In this document: in pieces, positions 18,452 through 27,151 of the stretch
Position numbering within the stretch: position 1 is the stretch's first letter
Layout of the letters: each line of letters starts with the position of its first letter
Assembly (NCBI RefSeq): GCF_016793285.1
Contig: NZ_JAEUMO010000120.1
Span: 1 to 40,235 of the forward strand
Length of the DNA stretch: 40,235 bases
Reading direction: 5' to 3'
DNA from: Phenylobacterium sp.
GTDB taxonomy: Bacteria > Pseudomonadota > Alphaproteobacteria > Caulobacterales > Caulobacteraceae
Translations under genes and position numbers: made by a program
The notes under the pieces: model-generated
The model's input: the letters and a program-made list of their open reading frames with translations, nothing else
Database searches by the model: none
What the model was told of the DNA's origin: nothing

Positions 18452-19621
18452 ATGACGGGCAAGGACATCAAGATCGGCCTGCTCTGGCACTCCGCCAGCG
18501 CCGGCAACCTGGGCGTGGGCGCGCTCACGCTCGGCAACATGGCCATCGTGCGCGGGGTCTGCGCCGAACTGGGCCTCACGCCCCGGTTCACGATCATCGG
18601 CATGCGCGACGGCATGGACCGTTACGTCCCGCCCGAAGAGGCGCCGCAGTTCGTCGTCGACACTCGTGCGGTCGTCGACCCCCGCCGCGCGTTCCGGACC
18701 CTGAACGCCCAGGATGTCGTGCTCGACATCGGCAGCGGAGACAGCTTCACCGATATCTACGGCGCCAAGCGCTTCGCCTTCCTGTGGTCGACGAAGATGC
18801 TGACGATCCTGGGCGGCACGCCGCTCTTGCTGTCGCCGCAGACCATCGGGCCCTTCAGCCGCCAGCCGCAGTCGATGCTGGCCGGCTGGGCGATGACCCA
18901 CGCGGAAGCCGTGATCACCCGCGACGAGCCTTCGGTCGAGGCCACCGCCAAGCTCGCCCCCAAGGCGCGCTGCGCCATGGCGACCGACGTCGCCTTCGCC
19001 ATGCCGTTCCAGGACCGCGGCGCCGAACGCGGCGGCGAGACGCCGCGCGTGGGCCTCAACGTCTCGGGTCTCCTGCTGCACGAGGCCACGGTCGGCACGA
19101 ACCGCTTCGGCCTGGAAGTCGACTACGCCGCGCTCAATCACGGTCTGATGGAAGGCTTCCGCGCCAAGGGCGTGCAGGTCTGCCTGTTCACGCACGCCCG
19201 CGGCTTCTCGGCCGACGACGACGACGGCCGCGCGGCCGACCAGTTCGCGGAGCGCTATCCCTGGGCAGAGCGCGTGCCGGATTTCGCCGGGCCGATGGAG
19301 GTAAAGTCCTTCCTGTCCAGCCTGGACTTCGTCGTCTCGGCTCGCATGCATGCCTGCATCGGCGCGCTGTCGAGCGGTACGCCGGTGGCCCCCATCGCCT
19401 ACAGTCGCAAGTTCCGCGGGCTCTTCGACCTGATCGGCTATCCTTGGCGGATCGAGGTCCGGGGCCGCAGCACCGAGGCCGCCGTCGCCTACGTCCTCGA
19501 CGCCTTCGACCGCCGGGCCGAACTCGCCGCGGATGGCGAGGCGGCGATGCAGAAGGTGGACAGCTATCTGGAGGTCTACCGCGAGGCGCTACGCGCTCTC
19601 TTCCGCAAAGTGACCGCCTAG
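18452..19621 (+). CDS. Polysaccharide pyruvyl transferase family protein
   Basis: Members transfer pyruvate from PEP onto a sugar as a ketal, adding negative charge to exopolysaccharide or capsule. The 389-residue protein opens with GLLWHSASAGNLGVGALTLG, the WcaK/CsaB-like substrate strand. VLDIGSGDSFTDIYG, LLLSPQTIGPF and ITRDEPSVE are family segments. The C-terminal SARMHACIGALSSGTPVAPIAYSRKF is the conserved half where the histidine lies. The ATG at 18452 begins MTGKDIKIG. It is on the strand opposite the RidA/M24 pair and converges on the UDP-sugar dehydrogenase. Pyruvate acceptor is unknown. Confidence 0.9.
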   Translation: MTGKDIKIGLLWHSASAGNLGVGALTLGNMAIVRGVCAELGLTPRFTIIGMRDGMDRYVPPEEAPQFVVDTRAVVDPRRAFRTLNAQDVVLDIGSGDSFTDIYGAKRFAFLWSTKMLTILGGTPLLLSPQTIGPFSRQPQSMLAGWAMTHAEAVITRDEPSVEATAKLAPKARCAMATDVAFAMPFQDRGAERGGETPRVGLNVSGLLLHEATVGTNRFGLEVDYAALNHGLMEGFRAKGVQVCLFTHARGFSADDDDGRAADQFAERYPWAERVPDFAGPMEVKSFLSSLDFVVSARMHACIGALSSGTPVAPIAYSRKFRGLFDLIGYPWRIEVRGRSTEAAVAYVLDAFDRRAELAADGEAAMQKVDSYLEVYREALRALFRKVTA

Positions 19622-19622
19622 A

Positions 19623-19666
19623 GCATCGTGCGGAACGTGGCCGCCGGCCTTCGGCGATGACGATGC
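19623..19666. repeat. Inverted repeat between convergent genes
   Basis: GCATCGT (19623-19629) pairs with ACGATGC (19660-19666), and an inner CGCCG/CGGCG stem lies between them. It fills the gap between the pyruvyl transferase and UDP-sugar dehydrogenase stop codons, where a terminator is expected. No U-run follows on either strand, so its role is only suggested. Confidence 0.35.
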
Positions 19667-19678
19667 GAAATCAGAAAC

Positions 19679-20968
19679 CTAGAGCCGCAGGTCCGCGGCC
19701 GCCTTCGGAAGCGCCGCCTTGACATCGAACACCACCGCGTCGGGCTTCCCGAGCGCGCGGATGCGCTCGACGCCGAGCGCGGCGAACTCGCGGTGCGCCA
19801 CGGCGAGCACGACGCCGTCGTAGGCCCCGTCCGCCGGTGCGGCGACCAGCCCGAGGCCGTACTCCGCGCGCGCCGCCTCGGGCGCGATCCAGGGGTCCCA
19901 GACGTCCACGGCGGCGCCGTAGTCTTCCAGTTCGCGGACGATGTCGATCACGCGAGTGTTGCGCAGGTCGGGCGTGTTTTCCTTGAACGCCAGGCCCATC
20001 ACCAGCACGCGGGCGCCCTTCACCTGCACGCCGCGCCGGATCATCTCCTTCACCAGCTCGCGCGCCACATAGCCGCCCATCCCGTCGTTGATGCGCCGGC
20101 CGGCCAGGATCACCTCGGGGCGATAGCCCAGCGCCTCGGCCTTGTGGGTCAGGTAGTACGGATCCACGCCGATGCAGTGGCCGCCGACCAGGCCCGGCCG
20201 GAAGTTCAGGAAGTTCCACTTGGTGGCGGCCGCGGCCAGCACCTCCTGGGTGTCGATGCCCAGGCGGTGGAAGATCAGGGCGAACTCGTTGACGAGGGCG
20301 ATGTTCAGGTCCCGTTGCGTGTTCTCGATCACCTTGGCGGCTTCGGCCACCCGGATCGAACTGGCGCGGTGTGTGCCGGCCGTCACCACCGAGGCGTAGA
20401 GCGCATCCACGAAGTCGGCGGCTTCGGGCGTCGAGCCCGCCGTCACCTTCACGATGTCGGCCAGGCGGTGGTTCGCGTCGCCGGGATTGGCCCGCTCGGG
20501 GCTGTAGCCGGCGTGGAAGTCGCGGTTGAACGTGAGCCCCGAGACCTGCGCCACCACCGGCACGCAGTCCTCCTCGGTCGCGCCCGGGTAGACGGTGGAC
20601 TCGTAGATCACCACGCCGCCCGGGCGGATCGCGGCGCCGACGGCGCGGCTGGCGGCCATCAGGGCCGACAGGTCGGGCCGCTTGTGGCCGTCGATGGGCG
20701 TGGGCACGGTGACGACGAAGACGTTGCAGCCGGCGAGGTCCGCGGCATCCGCCGTGAAGCTCAGGCGGCCCGCCGCCTTCAGTGCGTCGGCCGACACCTC
20801 GAGCGTGCGATCCGAACCAGCGGCGAGCTCATCCACCCGCGCGTCCGAGAGGTCGAAGCCGACGACATCGTGCTCGGCCGCGAACGCCACGGCCAGCGGC
20901 AGGCCCACATAGCCCAGCCCGATCACGGCGATCCTGGCCGGCGTCTTGGTGAAGGGATTCAGCACCAT
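19679..20968 (-). CDS. Nucleotide sugar dehydrogenase (UDP-HexNAc/UDP-hexose 6-dehydrogenase, WbpO/TviB-like)
   Basis: Oxidises C6 of a UDP-sugar to the uronic acid with two NAD+. [13 protein letters not shown] is the N-terminal Rossmann motif, VPTPID and [12 protein letters not shown] follow. [13 protein letters not shown] and [20 protein letters not shown] are typical of the WbpO/TviB branch. Catalytic Cys265 lies in [12 protein letters not shown]. The C-terminal domain ([18 protein letters not shown]) closes the 429-residue protein. The branch suggests UDP-GlcNAc/UDP-GalNAc rather than UDP-glucose, but specificity is not settled by sequence. It begins 13 bp after the guanylyltransferase fusion gene on the same strand, so the two are surely co-transcribed. 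Confidence 0.93.
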   Translation of the reverse strand: MVLNPFTKTPARIAVIGLGYVGLPLAVAFAAEHDVVGFDLSDARVDELAAGSDRTLEVSADALKAAGRLSFTADAADLAGCNVFVVTVPTPIDGHKRPDLSALMAASRAVGAAIRPGGVVIYESTVYPGATEEDCVPVVAQVSGLTFNRDFHAGYSPERANPGDANHRLADIVKVTAGSTPEAADFVDALYASVVTAGTHRASSIRVAEAAKVIENTQRDLNIALVNEFALIFHRLGIDTQEVLAAAATKWNFLNFRPGLVGGHCIGVDPYYLTHKAEALGYRPEVILAGRRINDGMGGYVARELVKEMIRRGVQVKGARVLVMGLAFKENTPDLRNTRVIDIVRELEDYGAAVDVWDPWIAPEAARAEYGLGLVAAPADGAYDGVVLAVAHREFAALGVERIRALGKPDAVVFDVKAALPKAAADLRL

Positions 20969-20981
20969 CGGCGGCGCTCTA

Positions 20982-23225
20982 TCACGGTTTGCCCGCGAAG
21001 TCGGAACGCGAGGCCTGGACCAGTTCGCGGATCGCCAGGCTGAGGTGGTAGAGCGAGGTCGCCGGCGACGGCTCCGGCAGGAAACTGCCGTCCGCCGCCA
21101 TCCGCTCGCGCCAGGCGCCCGCCTGCGGCGTCTCGAGGTAGGCCACCAGGCCGTTGGCGGCCTCCAGCGCCGAGGCGGTGTCCCCCAGGATCAGGGCGGC
21201 CTTCATGTGCTCGGTCTGCGGCCACAGCCGCGCGCCTGCGTCGCGGACGCTGAGGTCAGGGCCCAGCGCGTTGCAGACCACCCCGCGTCCGGCGTCGAAC
21301 GCCCCGCGCCCGACGGCGAACAGTCGCCGCGCCGCCGCCCGCGCGCCGACGTGCCCCCGCGCCACGCCCCACCGCTCCAGCAGCCAGGCCCACTCGAACT
21401 GGTGTCCGGGCTCGACCACCGCGTCGTCGCCGCCCAGTGCGGTCCAGTCCGCGTCGAAGAACTCCCCGAGAGCCCCCGTCGCCGGATCGACGAACCGGCC
21501 GAGCGCGAGGGCCGCGATCTCATTCGCCAGGGCCGTCCAGGCCGGGCCGCCGTCGGCGGCTTCCCACGCGAGCGCCGCCTCGAGCATGTGCATATGGGCG
21601 TTGGCCTGGAACGGCCGCGCGCCGGCTTCGCGGAACCCGCCTGCGGGGTGCCGCAGCGTCTCCAGCGCCGCGAGGACCGACCGCGCCTCGCTTGCATCGC
21701 CCAGGGCGGCGAGCGCCAGCAGGATGAAGGCATGCTCGTAGAGGTAGGCCTCGGGATCGGCGACGTCGCCCGTCGTGGTGAGGCTCGCCGCGTAGAGACC
21801 GTCGTCGCGCCGGGCGCGGGCCTGGAACCACGTCCAGCCGTCCCGCGCCGCCAGCGCCCAGGGCCCGATCCGCCCCTCCGCCGCAGCGCTCGCGAAGACG
21901 AACGCCTGCCGCGCCGCGACGCGGCCGCGACGCCGCGGATCGTGGGGCTCGCCGGTCCACGTCAGCCCCTCGCGGAAACCGCCGCTGATCGGGTCGACCC
22001 CGGCTGTGGCCCACAGCGGCAGCGCCGCCCCACCGAGCCAGTCGGAGAACCACGCGGCCGCCGCCGGCAGCGTCGTGAACCGCGGCGGCCGCTCCAGCGG
22101 CCGGCGGCGCGCGCCACGGACCAGCACGGCGCCGGCCTCGGCGACCACCTCCGCGTCCGCGCCGACCAGGGCCACGTCGACACCGTCGCCCCTCCGGACC
22201 CGATCCGCGGGGCCGGGGTTGCGCGACCTCACCTCCTGCGCCCGGTCGAGGCCACAGACCAGCACCGCCCCCGGCTCGGCGACGACGGCCAGCCCATGAG
22301 CGTCCGCCACCACGACGGCGACGCCCGGCGACGCGCGCACGAGGACGTCCGACGACCCCGTCGCGAGCGCCCGGCCCATCACGCTGTTCCCCGCCGCATC
22401 CCGCGCCGAGGCCGCCAGCACCGCATCCCAGGCCCCGAGGTCGGACCAGCCCATCGTCGTCGGCAGCACGAGGCCCCGCGCCGTGTGCTCCATCACCGCG
22501 CGGTCGAAGGCGACCGGGGGCGCCTCGCCGAACGCCGGGCCCAGGGCGACCGCGCCGTCCTCCACGATCGCGCCATGCAGCGCGCGGTCGACGGCGGTCA
22601 TGACCTCGGCGGCGTGTCGGGCCATCTCGGACCGCAGCGTCTGCGCCGTCGCCACGAAGATCCCGCCGTTCCAGAGCGCACCGTCCGCGATCAGGCGGGC
22701 AGCCCGGGCCGCATCGGGCTTCTCCACGAACGCCAGGATGGGCCGGGGCCCCTCCCCCGCCGCGGCCGGCCGGATGTAGCCCATCGCCGGCGAAGGCGAC
22801 GCCGGACGCAGGCCCAGCGTCACGATCCCACCGTCTCGCGCTGCGCCCAGCGTCGCTTCGATCGCGGCGCGGAAGGCGTCGCCATCGGGAATGTGATGGT
22901 CCGCGGGCAGCACCACGAGCACCGCTTCGGGATGCCGTTGCGCCACCCACCCCGCCGCGGCGGCGATGGCGGGGGCGGTGTCGCGGCCGTCTGGCTCCAG
23001 CAGCAGCAGCGCCTCGGCCCCGACGGCCGCCAGTTGCTCGCGGATCTGGGGCGCGTGCGCCGCGCCTGCCACGACCAGCAGGTCGCCCCCGTCCGCCAGC
23101 GGGCGGGCGCGCAAAGCGGTCGCCTGGAACGGCGAATGAGCCTCCACCAGGGGAAGGAAGGGCTTCGGACGGTCGCGCCGCGAGGCCGGCCACAGGCGTT
23201 CGCCGGCGCCGCCGCTGAGGATCAC
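20982..23225 (-). CDS. Fused mannose-1-phosphate guanylyltransferase / AGE family isomerase
   Basis: The N-terminal half (about residues 1-355) is a ManC-type nucleotidyltransferase making GDP-mannose. It has [20 protein letters not shown] at the start, LPADHHI, FVEKP, WNGGIF and [12 protein letters not shown]. The C-terminal half (about 380-747) is an N-acylglucosamine 2-epimerase/mannose isomerase-type (alpha/alpha)6 barrel, with [43 protein letters not shown] and [10 protein letters not shown]. It would combine hexose isomerisation with GDP-mannose synthesis, replacing the cupin-type PMI of AlgA-like fusions. The first canonical codon is GTG 23225, which has no ribosome site. A perfect AAGGAG lies six bases before an in-frame ATC at 23246, giving [13 protein letters not shown]. 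Confidence 0.9.
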   Translation of the reverse strand: MILSGGAGERLWPASRRDRPKPFLPLVEAHSPFQATALRARPLADGGDLLVVAGAAHAPQIREQLAAVGAEALLLLEPDGRDTAPAIAAAAGWVAQRHPEAVLVVLPADHHIPDGDAFRAAIEATLGAARDGGIVTLGLRPASPSPAMGYIRPAAAGEGPRPILAFVEKPDAARAARLIADGALWNGGIFVATAQTLRSEMARHAAEVMTAVDRALHGAIVEDGAVALGPAFGEAPPVAFDRAVMEHTARGLVLPTTMGWSDLGAWDAVLAASARDAAGNSVMGRALATGSSDVLVRASPGVAVVVADAHGLAVVAEPGAVLVCGLDRAQEVRSRNPGPADRVRRGDGVDVALVGADAEVVAEAGAVLVRGARRRPLERPPRFTTLPAAAAWFSDWLGGAALPLWATAGVDPISGGFREGLTWTGEPHDPRRRGRVAARQAFVFASAAAEGRIGPWALAARDGWTWFQARARRDDGLYAASLTTTGDVADPEAYLYEHAFILLALAALGDASEARSVLAALETLRHPAGGFREAGARPFQANAHMHMLEAALAWEAADGGPAWTALANEIAALALGRFVDPATGALGEFFDADWTALGGDDAVVEPGHQFEWAWLLERWGVARGHVGARAAARRLFAVGRGAFDAGRGVVCNALGPDLSVRDAGARLWPQTEHMKAALILGDTASALEAANGLVAYLETPQAGAWRERMAADGSFLPEPSPATSLYHLSLAIRELVQASRSDFAGKP

Positions 23226-23243
23226 CGGATAGACGGGCGCGGG

Positions 23244-23258
23244 GATGGCGCACTCCTT
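23244..23258 (-). promoter_or_regulatory. Perfect Shine-Dalgarno placed for an ATC start
   Basis: On the minus strand AAGGAG (23258-23253) is followed by six bases and then ATC (23246-23244). The next canonical codon, GTG 23225, is 27 bases from this site and has no ribosome site of its own. The seven codons between encode PAPVYP after the start and would complete the first beta-strand of the nucleotidyltransferase. Confidence 0.5.
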
Positions 23259-23443
23259 GGCCAGGGCCGAAAGCGCCCCCGATTACCGCGGCGGTCCGGG
23301 AAACGGAAACGCCTTTGCGCCCGCCGGCGCCTGGCCGCGGACGTCCGCCTCAATTGACCCTGGGCGTCGCAAAACGGTAAAAGGCTTGAAGTATCAGGGT
23401 ATGTGCGCGTTTCTTCCGGCAGCGCGGGCCGGGATGGCCGCCG

Positions 23444-23605
23444 TCAGGCGGCGAGCAGGGCGCGCAGACCCAGGCCGATGCAGGTCCAGAGCGCCACCGA
23501 GGCACAGGCGGCGACGGACAGGCCGAGGCCGACAGGAAGGCGGCGCGCGGCGGGAACTTCCCCAACGGCGCTGGTGACGAGGTCGACCGACACGTCGGAC
23601 GGCAT
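23444..23605 (-). CDS. Small single-pass membrane protein, 53 residues, unknown function
   Basis: Not a recognised family. The product starts MPSDVSVDLVTSAVG, has a basic AARRLP stretch, then one long hydrophobic helix (about residues 25-50, containing LSVAACASVALWTCIGLG) and ends RALLAA. The ATG at 23605 has GGAG with seven-base spacing, a good ribosome site, and codon third positions are GC-rich as in neighbouring genes. It lies upstream of the guanylyltransferase fusion on the same strand with a 200-bp gap, and is divergent from the first sugar transferase across 152 bp of relatively AT-rich DNA. It may be an accessory to polysaccharide assembly; this is inference from position only. Confidence 0.65.
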   Translation of the reverse strand: MPSDVSVDLVTSAVGEVPAARRLPVGLGLSVAACASVALWTCIGLGLRALLAA

Positions 23606-23757
23606 GTTTCTACTCCGACACTGCCCAGTTTTTGGGCTGTGTCACACTAAAGACCGACGAGCGTGAACAACTCGTTGGAAGAATTGGCTAACAACGCGCC
23701 AACCATGAGGGCCTTCTTACGCCCGGTCGGCGCAGTCAGAGCGGGGCGTTGCTTTCG

Positions 23758-24441
23758 ATGACGGATGTCGTCGCACGGAGGGTGGGGGTCGATGCGACGC
23801 GCGACGAGCGCGCCGCGGCGACCGCGATCCTGCCCGAGGCGTCCGGGGTGGCCACCAGCTTCGGCAAGCGGTTGCTCGACATCGCGGTCGCCTCGGTCGC
23901 GCTGCTCGTGTTCCTACCGCTCCTGATCACCGTCGGCGTGATGATCCGCGTGGAGTCGGGCGGCCCCGCCGTCTTCAGGCAACGGCGGACGGGCCACCGG
24001 GGCCGCATCTTCACGATCTACAAGTTCCGCACCATGACGGTGGCCGAGGACTGCGCGGACGTCCGGCAGGCCACCCGCGGCGACGCACGCGTCACGCCGC
24101 TGGGCGCGGTGCTGCGCAAGCTCAGCATCGACGAACTGCCCCAGTTCCTGAACGTGCTGAAGGGCGACATGTCGCTGGTCGGCCCGCGCCCCCACGCGCT
24201 GGCCCACGACGAGCAATACGGCGAGCTGATCCCCGTCTACGTCGACCGCTTCCGCGCCAAGCCGGGCCTGACCGGCCTGGCCCAGGTGAACGGCCTGCGC
24301 GGCGAGATCCTGGACCTGCGCTGCATGCGCGACCGCGTGGCGGCGGACAACCTCTACATCGACAGTTGGTCGCTGGGCCTGGACGTGGCGATCCTCGCCA
24401 AGACGGCGCTCGTCATCTTCCGCGATCCTCAGGCATACTGA
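23758..24441 (+). CDS. Priming sugar transferase (polyprenyl-phosphate hexose-1-P transferase), copy 1
   Basis: A short-form bacterial sugar transferase that moves a sugar-1-phosphate from a UDP-sugar to undecaprenyl phosphate, starting glycan repeat units. One hydrophobic re-entrant segment (IAVASVALLVFLPLLITVGV) follows the KRLLD basic start near residue 40. The cytosolic catalytic part has FRQRRTGHRGRIFTIYKFRT, the SIDELPQ catalytic Asp-Glu pair, KGDMSLVGPRP and RFRAKPGLTGLAQVNG. Length is 227 residues from ATG 23758; an in-frame TTG at 23749 is less likely. It is clearly paralogous to the 24.8-25.6 kb gene. Caulobacter PssZ is a relevant known comparison. Confidence 0.92.
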   Translation: MTDVVARRVGVDATRDERAAATAILPEASGVATSFGKRLLDIAVASVALLVFLPLLITVGVMIRVESGGPAVFRQRRTGHRGRIFTIYKFRTMTVAEDCADVRQATRGDARVTPLGAVLRKLSIDELPQFLNVLKGDMSLVGPRPHALAHDEQYGELIPVYVDRFRAKPGLTGLAQVNGLRGEILDLRCMRDRVAADNLYIDSWSLGLDVAILAKTALVIFRDPQAY

Positions 24442-24616
24442 AGGCCCGTCAGGCGAACAGTCCTCGCCTGTCCGGCGTAAGGTGAGGATTTATCAACCCT
24501 GTCTGCAACCGAAGCCACGCTCGCCCCGAATATAGTCCAGATCACGCTTTGGCGGACGGGAACCGTGGCGCGGCTCTTGCTCCCCGCCAGGGGTGATCGA
24601 CGGGACGGCGGGGAAG

Positions 24617-24850
24617 ATGTCCGGAATTGAGACGCGGTTCGAAGCGGAAGAGGATGCGGAGCGCATCCGCGCGGCGTTCTACGGCTTCGTCGGCGCCCAC
24701 GACGGCGACGACGTCGACGGCGACGCCCGAATCTCGACCGAAATCGACATGCGCGGCCCCCGCCTCAGCGTCCGGCTCTGGAGCCCCGAGGCCATGGACG
24801 CCTTCCTCCGCGACCTCGGACGGCCCGGCCGTCGGGCCTGCTATGAATAG
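24617..24850 (+). CDS. Small acidic protein of unknown function, coupled to the next sugar transferase
   Basis: I recognise no family. The 77-residue product has a charged helix (FEAEEDAERIRAAFYGFVG), an acidic loop (HDGDDVDGDARI), a strand ending in EIDMRGPRLSVRLW and a helix SPEAMDAFLRDLG. No membrane segment or signal is present, so it should be cytosolic. The ATG at 24617 follows GGGGAAG very closely; a GTG at 24593 would add eight residues. Its stop TAG overlaps the ATG of the second sugar transferase by eight bases, which implies translational coupling and perhaps a regulatory or partner role for that enzyme (inference). Confidence 0.7.
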   Translation: MSGIETRFEAEEDAERIRAAFYGFVGAHDGDDVDGDARISTEIDMRGPRLSVRLWSPEAMDAFLRDLGRPGRRACYE

Positions 24851-25565
24851 CCTGGCCGAACGCGCACCGAACGAAGCCCAGGGCTGGACGGCCACCGGCG
24901 CGTCCCGCCCGGCCGCGGCGACGCCCGCACCGGTCAAGCCGGCGAAACCGGCCAGGCCCAAGGTCGCCAAGGTGGCCCGCAGCTTCCGCAAGCGCACCTT
25001 CGACATCGTCATGTCGCTGGGTGCGATCCTCTTCTTCCTGCCGCTGCTGATCAGCGTGGCCATGCTGGTCCGCTCCGAAACGCCCGGCCCGGCCCTGTTC
25101 AAGCAGCGCCGCACCGGCCTGAACGGCCGCATCTTCACCGTCTACAAGTTCCGCACGATGACCGTCACCGAGGACGGCGCGGTGGTCCGCCAGGCGACCC
25201 GCGAGGACGCCCGCGTCACCGCCTGGGGCGGGATGCTGCGCAAGTACTCGATCGACGAACTGCCTCAGCTCTTCAACGTGCTGAAGGGCGACATGTCGCT
25301 GATCGGCCCGCGTCCCCACGCCGTGGCTCACGACGAGGCCTGGGGCGAAAGCGTCCCCGGCTACAACGACCGCTTCCGCGCCAAGCCCGGCCTCACCGGC
25401 TACGCCGCCGTCTGCGGGTTCCGCGGCGAGGTCCGCGACCATCAGGCCATCGTCGACCGCGTCGCCAGCGACAACGAGTACATCGACACCTGGTCGTTCG
25501 GCCTCGACATCAAGATCGTGCTGAAGACGATCCCCCTCGTCTTCGCCGACGAGCGCGCCTACTAG
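24843..25565 (+). CDS. Priming sugar transferase, copy 2
   Basis: A 240-residue short-form polyprenyl-phosphate sugar-1-P transferase. The N-terminus carries an extra Lys/Pro/Ala-rich stretch (about residues 25-43, KPAKPARPKVAKVA) before the membrane segment (IVMSLGAILFFLPLLISVAM). The catalytic part has FKQRRTGLNGRIFTVYKFRT, SIDELPQ with the catalytic Asp-Glu, KGDMSLIGPRP and RFRAKPGLTGYAAV. It aligns with copy 1 along the whole catalytic region, so the two arose by duplication, but the C-terminal specificity region differs (FRGEVRDHQAIVD against LRGEILDLRCMRD). It overlaps the small acidic gene by eight bases. Confidence 0.92.
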   Translation: MNSLAERAPNEAQGWTATGASRPAAATPAPVKPAKPARPKVAKVARSFRKRTFDIVMSLGAILFFLPLLISVAMLVRSETPGPALFKQRRTGLNGRIFTVYKFRTMTVTEDGAVVRQATREDARVTAWGGMLRKYSIDELPQLFNVLKGDMSLIGPRPHAVAHDEAWGESVPGYNDRFRAKPGLTGYAAVCGFRGEVRDHQAIVDRVASDNEYIDTWSFGLDIKIVLKTIPLVFADERAY

Positions 25566-25634
25566 GCCCCCGGATTAACCGATCGCTCAGCCCAGGCCGC
25601 TAGGGTCCGCCCCGACACCGTTGGGGAAGCAAGA

Positions 25635-27110
25635 ATGGCGGACGACACGGGCGCCTTCCGCGCCGTACCGGACACCGAAGTCGCCGAGCCGAGGATGCGC
25701 CGTGGCCCGCTGCGGCCGGCGCAGTTGCACAGCGTACGCTCGCGCATCTCCGGCCCCGGCCTCGCGCGCCTGTTCCAGGCCGGCGACGCGCTGGGTCTGG
25801 CGCTGGCCTCGCTCGTCGCGACGCGGCTGATGGGTCTGCCCGAGATCATGTGGCTGGGCGCGCCGGTGCTGGCGGTCTTCCTGCTCGTCGCCACCGGGGC
25901 CTACTCGATGAACGGCCGCGAGCGGTCGCGCCGGCGCTTCGGCCGCCTGCTCCTGGCCGCGGCGGCCGCCGGCGGCGGCGCGGGCACGGTCTACGCCATC
26001 CTCGACCCGAGTTTCCCGGTCATCGGCTGCGCCGTCTGGGTCGCGGCCGCCGCGACGGCGCTCTTCGGCGCGCACCTGGCCTGGGGCGGGATCGTGAGGT
26101 CGCTTCGCACCAAGGGCCACATCACGCCCAACGTCATCATCGTGGGCGGCACCTCGGCGGCGCAGCGGCTGATCCGCCGCGCGATGAAGACCCGCGACAT
26201 CAACATCCTGGGCGTCTTCGATGACCGCCGCGACCGCGTCGGCCCCGAAGTCGCCGGCGTCCCGGTGCTGGGCAAGACCACCGACCTGATCGACCACCGC
26301 ATCCTGCCCTTCGTGGACCGGATCGTGATCACCGTGCCGCCAAAGGCCAGCGGCCGCATCGCACAGTTGCTGGAGCGCCTCGCGCCGATCCCGAACCCGA
26401 TCTCGCTGCTGCTCGACGACGCCGACGACGAGACCGAGGCCCAGGCCGTCGGCCGCATCGCCGACTTCGACCTCGCCTACGTGTCCGGCGCGGCCGAGAA
26501 GTCCGGCTACCACGTCGCCAAGCGGATCATGGACCTGACGCTGTCGGTCCTGGGCCTGATCGCCCTTCTGCCGCTGATGGCGACCGTGGCTCTGGCGATC
26601 AAGCTCGACAGCCCCGGCCCGGTCTTCTTCCGCCAGCGCCGCCACGGCTACATGAACGAGGAGTTCCTGGTCTGGAAGTTCCGCTCGATGCGGACCGAGG
26701 CGACCGATCACAGGGCGGCCCGCCAGGTCACCGCCGACGACGACCGCATCACCCGCGTCGGCAGGTTCATCCGCAAGACCAGCCTCGACGAGCTGCCGCA
26801 GATCCTGAACATCATCACTGGCGAGATGTCGATCGTGGGGCCGCGCCCACACGCCATCGGCATGCTGAGCGGCGGCGCCGAGGCGTCCAAGCTGGTCGAG
26901 ACCTACGCCCACCGTCACCGGATCAAGCCGGGGCTCACGGGCTGGGCCGCCGTCAACGGCAGCCGCGGGCCGGTCGACACCGCCGAAGACGTCCGCCGCC
27001 GCGTGGCGCTCGACCTCGAGTACGTCGAGCGTCGCTCGATCTGGCTCGACATGGCGATCATCCTGCGCACGGCGCCCTGCCTGCTGGGCGACTCGGGCGC
27101 GGTGCGCTGA
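25635..27110 (+). CDS. Polyprenyl-phosphate glycosylphosphotransferase, long form (WcaJ/PssY-like)
   Basis: A 491-residue polytopic initiator of exopolysaccharide repeat units. About four hydrophobic segments occupy residues 45-155. A CoA-binding/Rossmann-like region follows (NVIIVGGTSAAQRLIRR to VDRIVITVP, about 165-240). A fifth membrane segment (LTLSVLGLIALLPLMATVAL) precedes the catalytic domain: FFRQRRHGYMNEEF, VWKFRSM, SLDELPQ with the Asp-Glu pair, GEMSIVGPRPHA and HRIKPGLTGWAAVNGSRG. The last pattern is the glucose-1-P transferase type, though sugar identity is not proven. It starts at ATG 25635, 69 bp after copy 2, and makes three initiators in a row. Confidence 0.93.
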   Translation: MADDTGAFRAVPDTEVAEPRMRRGPLRPAQLHSVRSRISGPGLARLFQAGDALGLALASLVATRLMGLPEIMWLGAPVLAVFLLVATGAYSMNGRERSRRRFGRLLLAAAAAGGGAGTVYAILDPSFPVIGCAVWVAAAATALFGAHLAWGGIVRSLRTKGHITPNVIIVGGTSAAQRLIRRAMKTRDINILGVFDDRRDRVGPEVAGVPVLGKTTDLIDHRILPFVDRIVITVPPKASGRIAQLLERLAPIPNPISLLLDDADDETEAQAVGRIADFDLAYVSGAAEKSGYHVAKRIMDLTLSVLGLIALLPLMATVALAIKLDSPGPVFFRQRRHGYMNEEFLVWKFRSMRTEATDHRAARQVTADDDRITRVGRFIRKTSLDELPQILNIITGEMSIVGPRPHAIGMLSGGAEASKLVETYAHRHRIKPGLTGWAAVNGSRGPVDTAEDVRRRVALDLEYVERRSIWLDMAIILRTAPCLLGDSGAVR

Positions 27111-27151
27111 GGCCGAAGACACGGCCCGGCTTCCCCGCTAAGGAGGCGGGC

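Noticed and set aside
16570-19722. A 1050-codon plus-strand open frame across the M24, RidA and pyruvyl transferase genes
   Set aside because: It is opposite or out of frame with three recognisable genes and shows no domain; a GC-driven shadow.
23350-23390. Promoter-like TTGACC and GGTAAAAG on the plus strand
   Set aside because: It points toward no plus-strand gene nearby and into the antisense of the 53-residue gene; spacing is also loose.
24690-24735. Possible EF-hand-like calcium loop in the 77-residue protein (DGDDVDGDARI)
   Set aside because: Ligand positions 1, 8 and 12 do not fit the EF-hand pattern; simply an acidic loop.
25575-25608. Housekeeping promoter candidate TTAACCG with GCTAGGGTC before the long priming transferase
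   Set aside because: The 17-base spacing does not fit the Caulobacter TTGACGS-N10-14-GCTANAWC model and the -35 match is poor.
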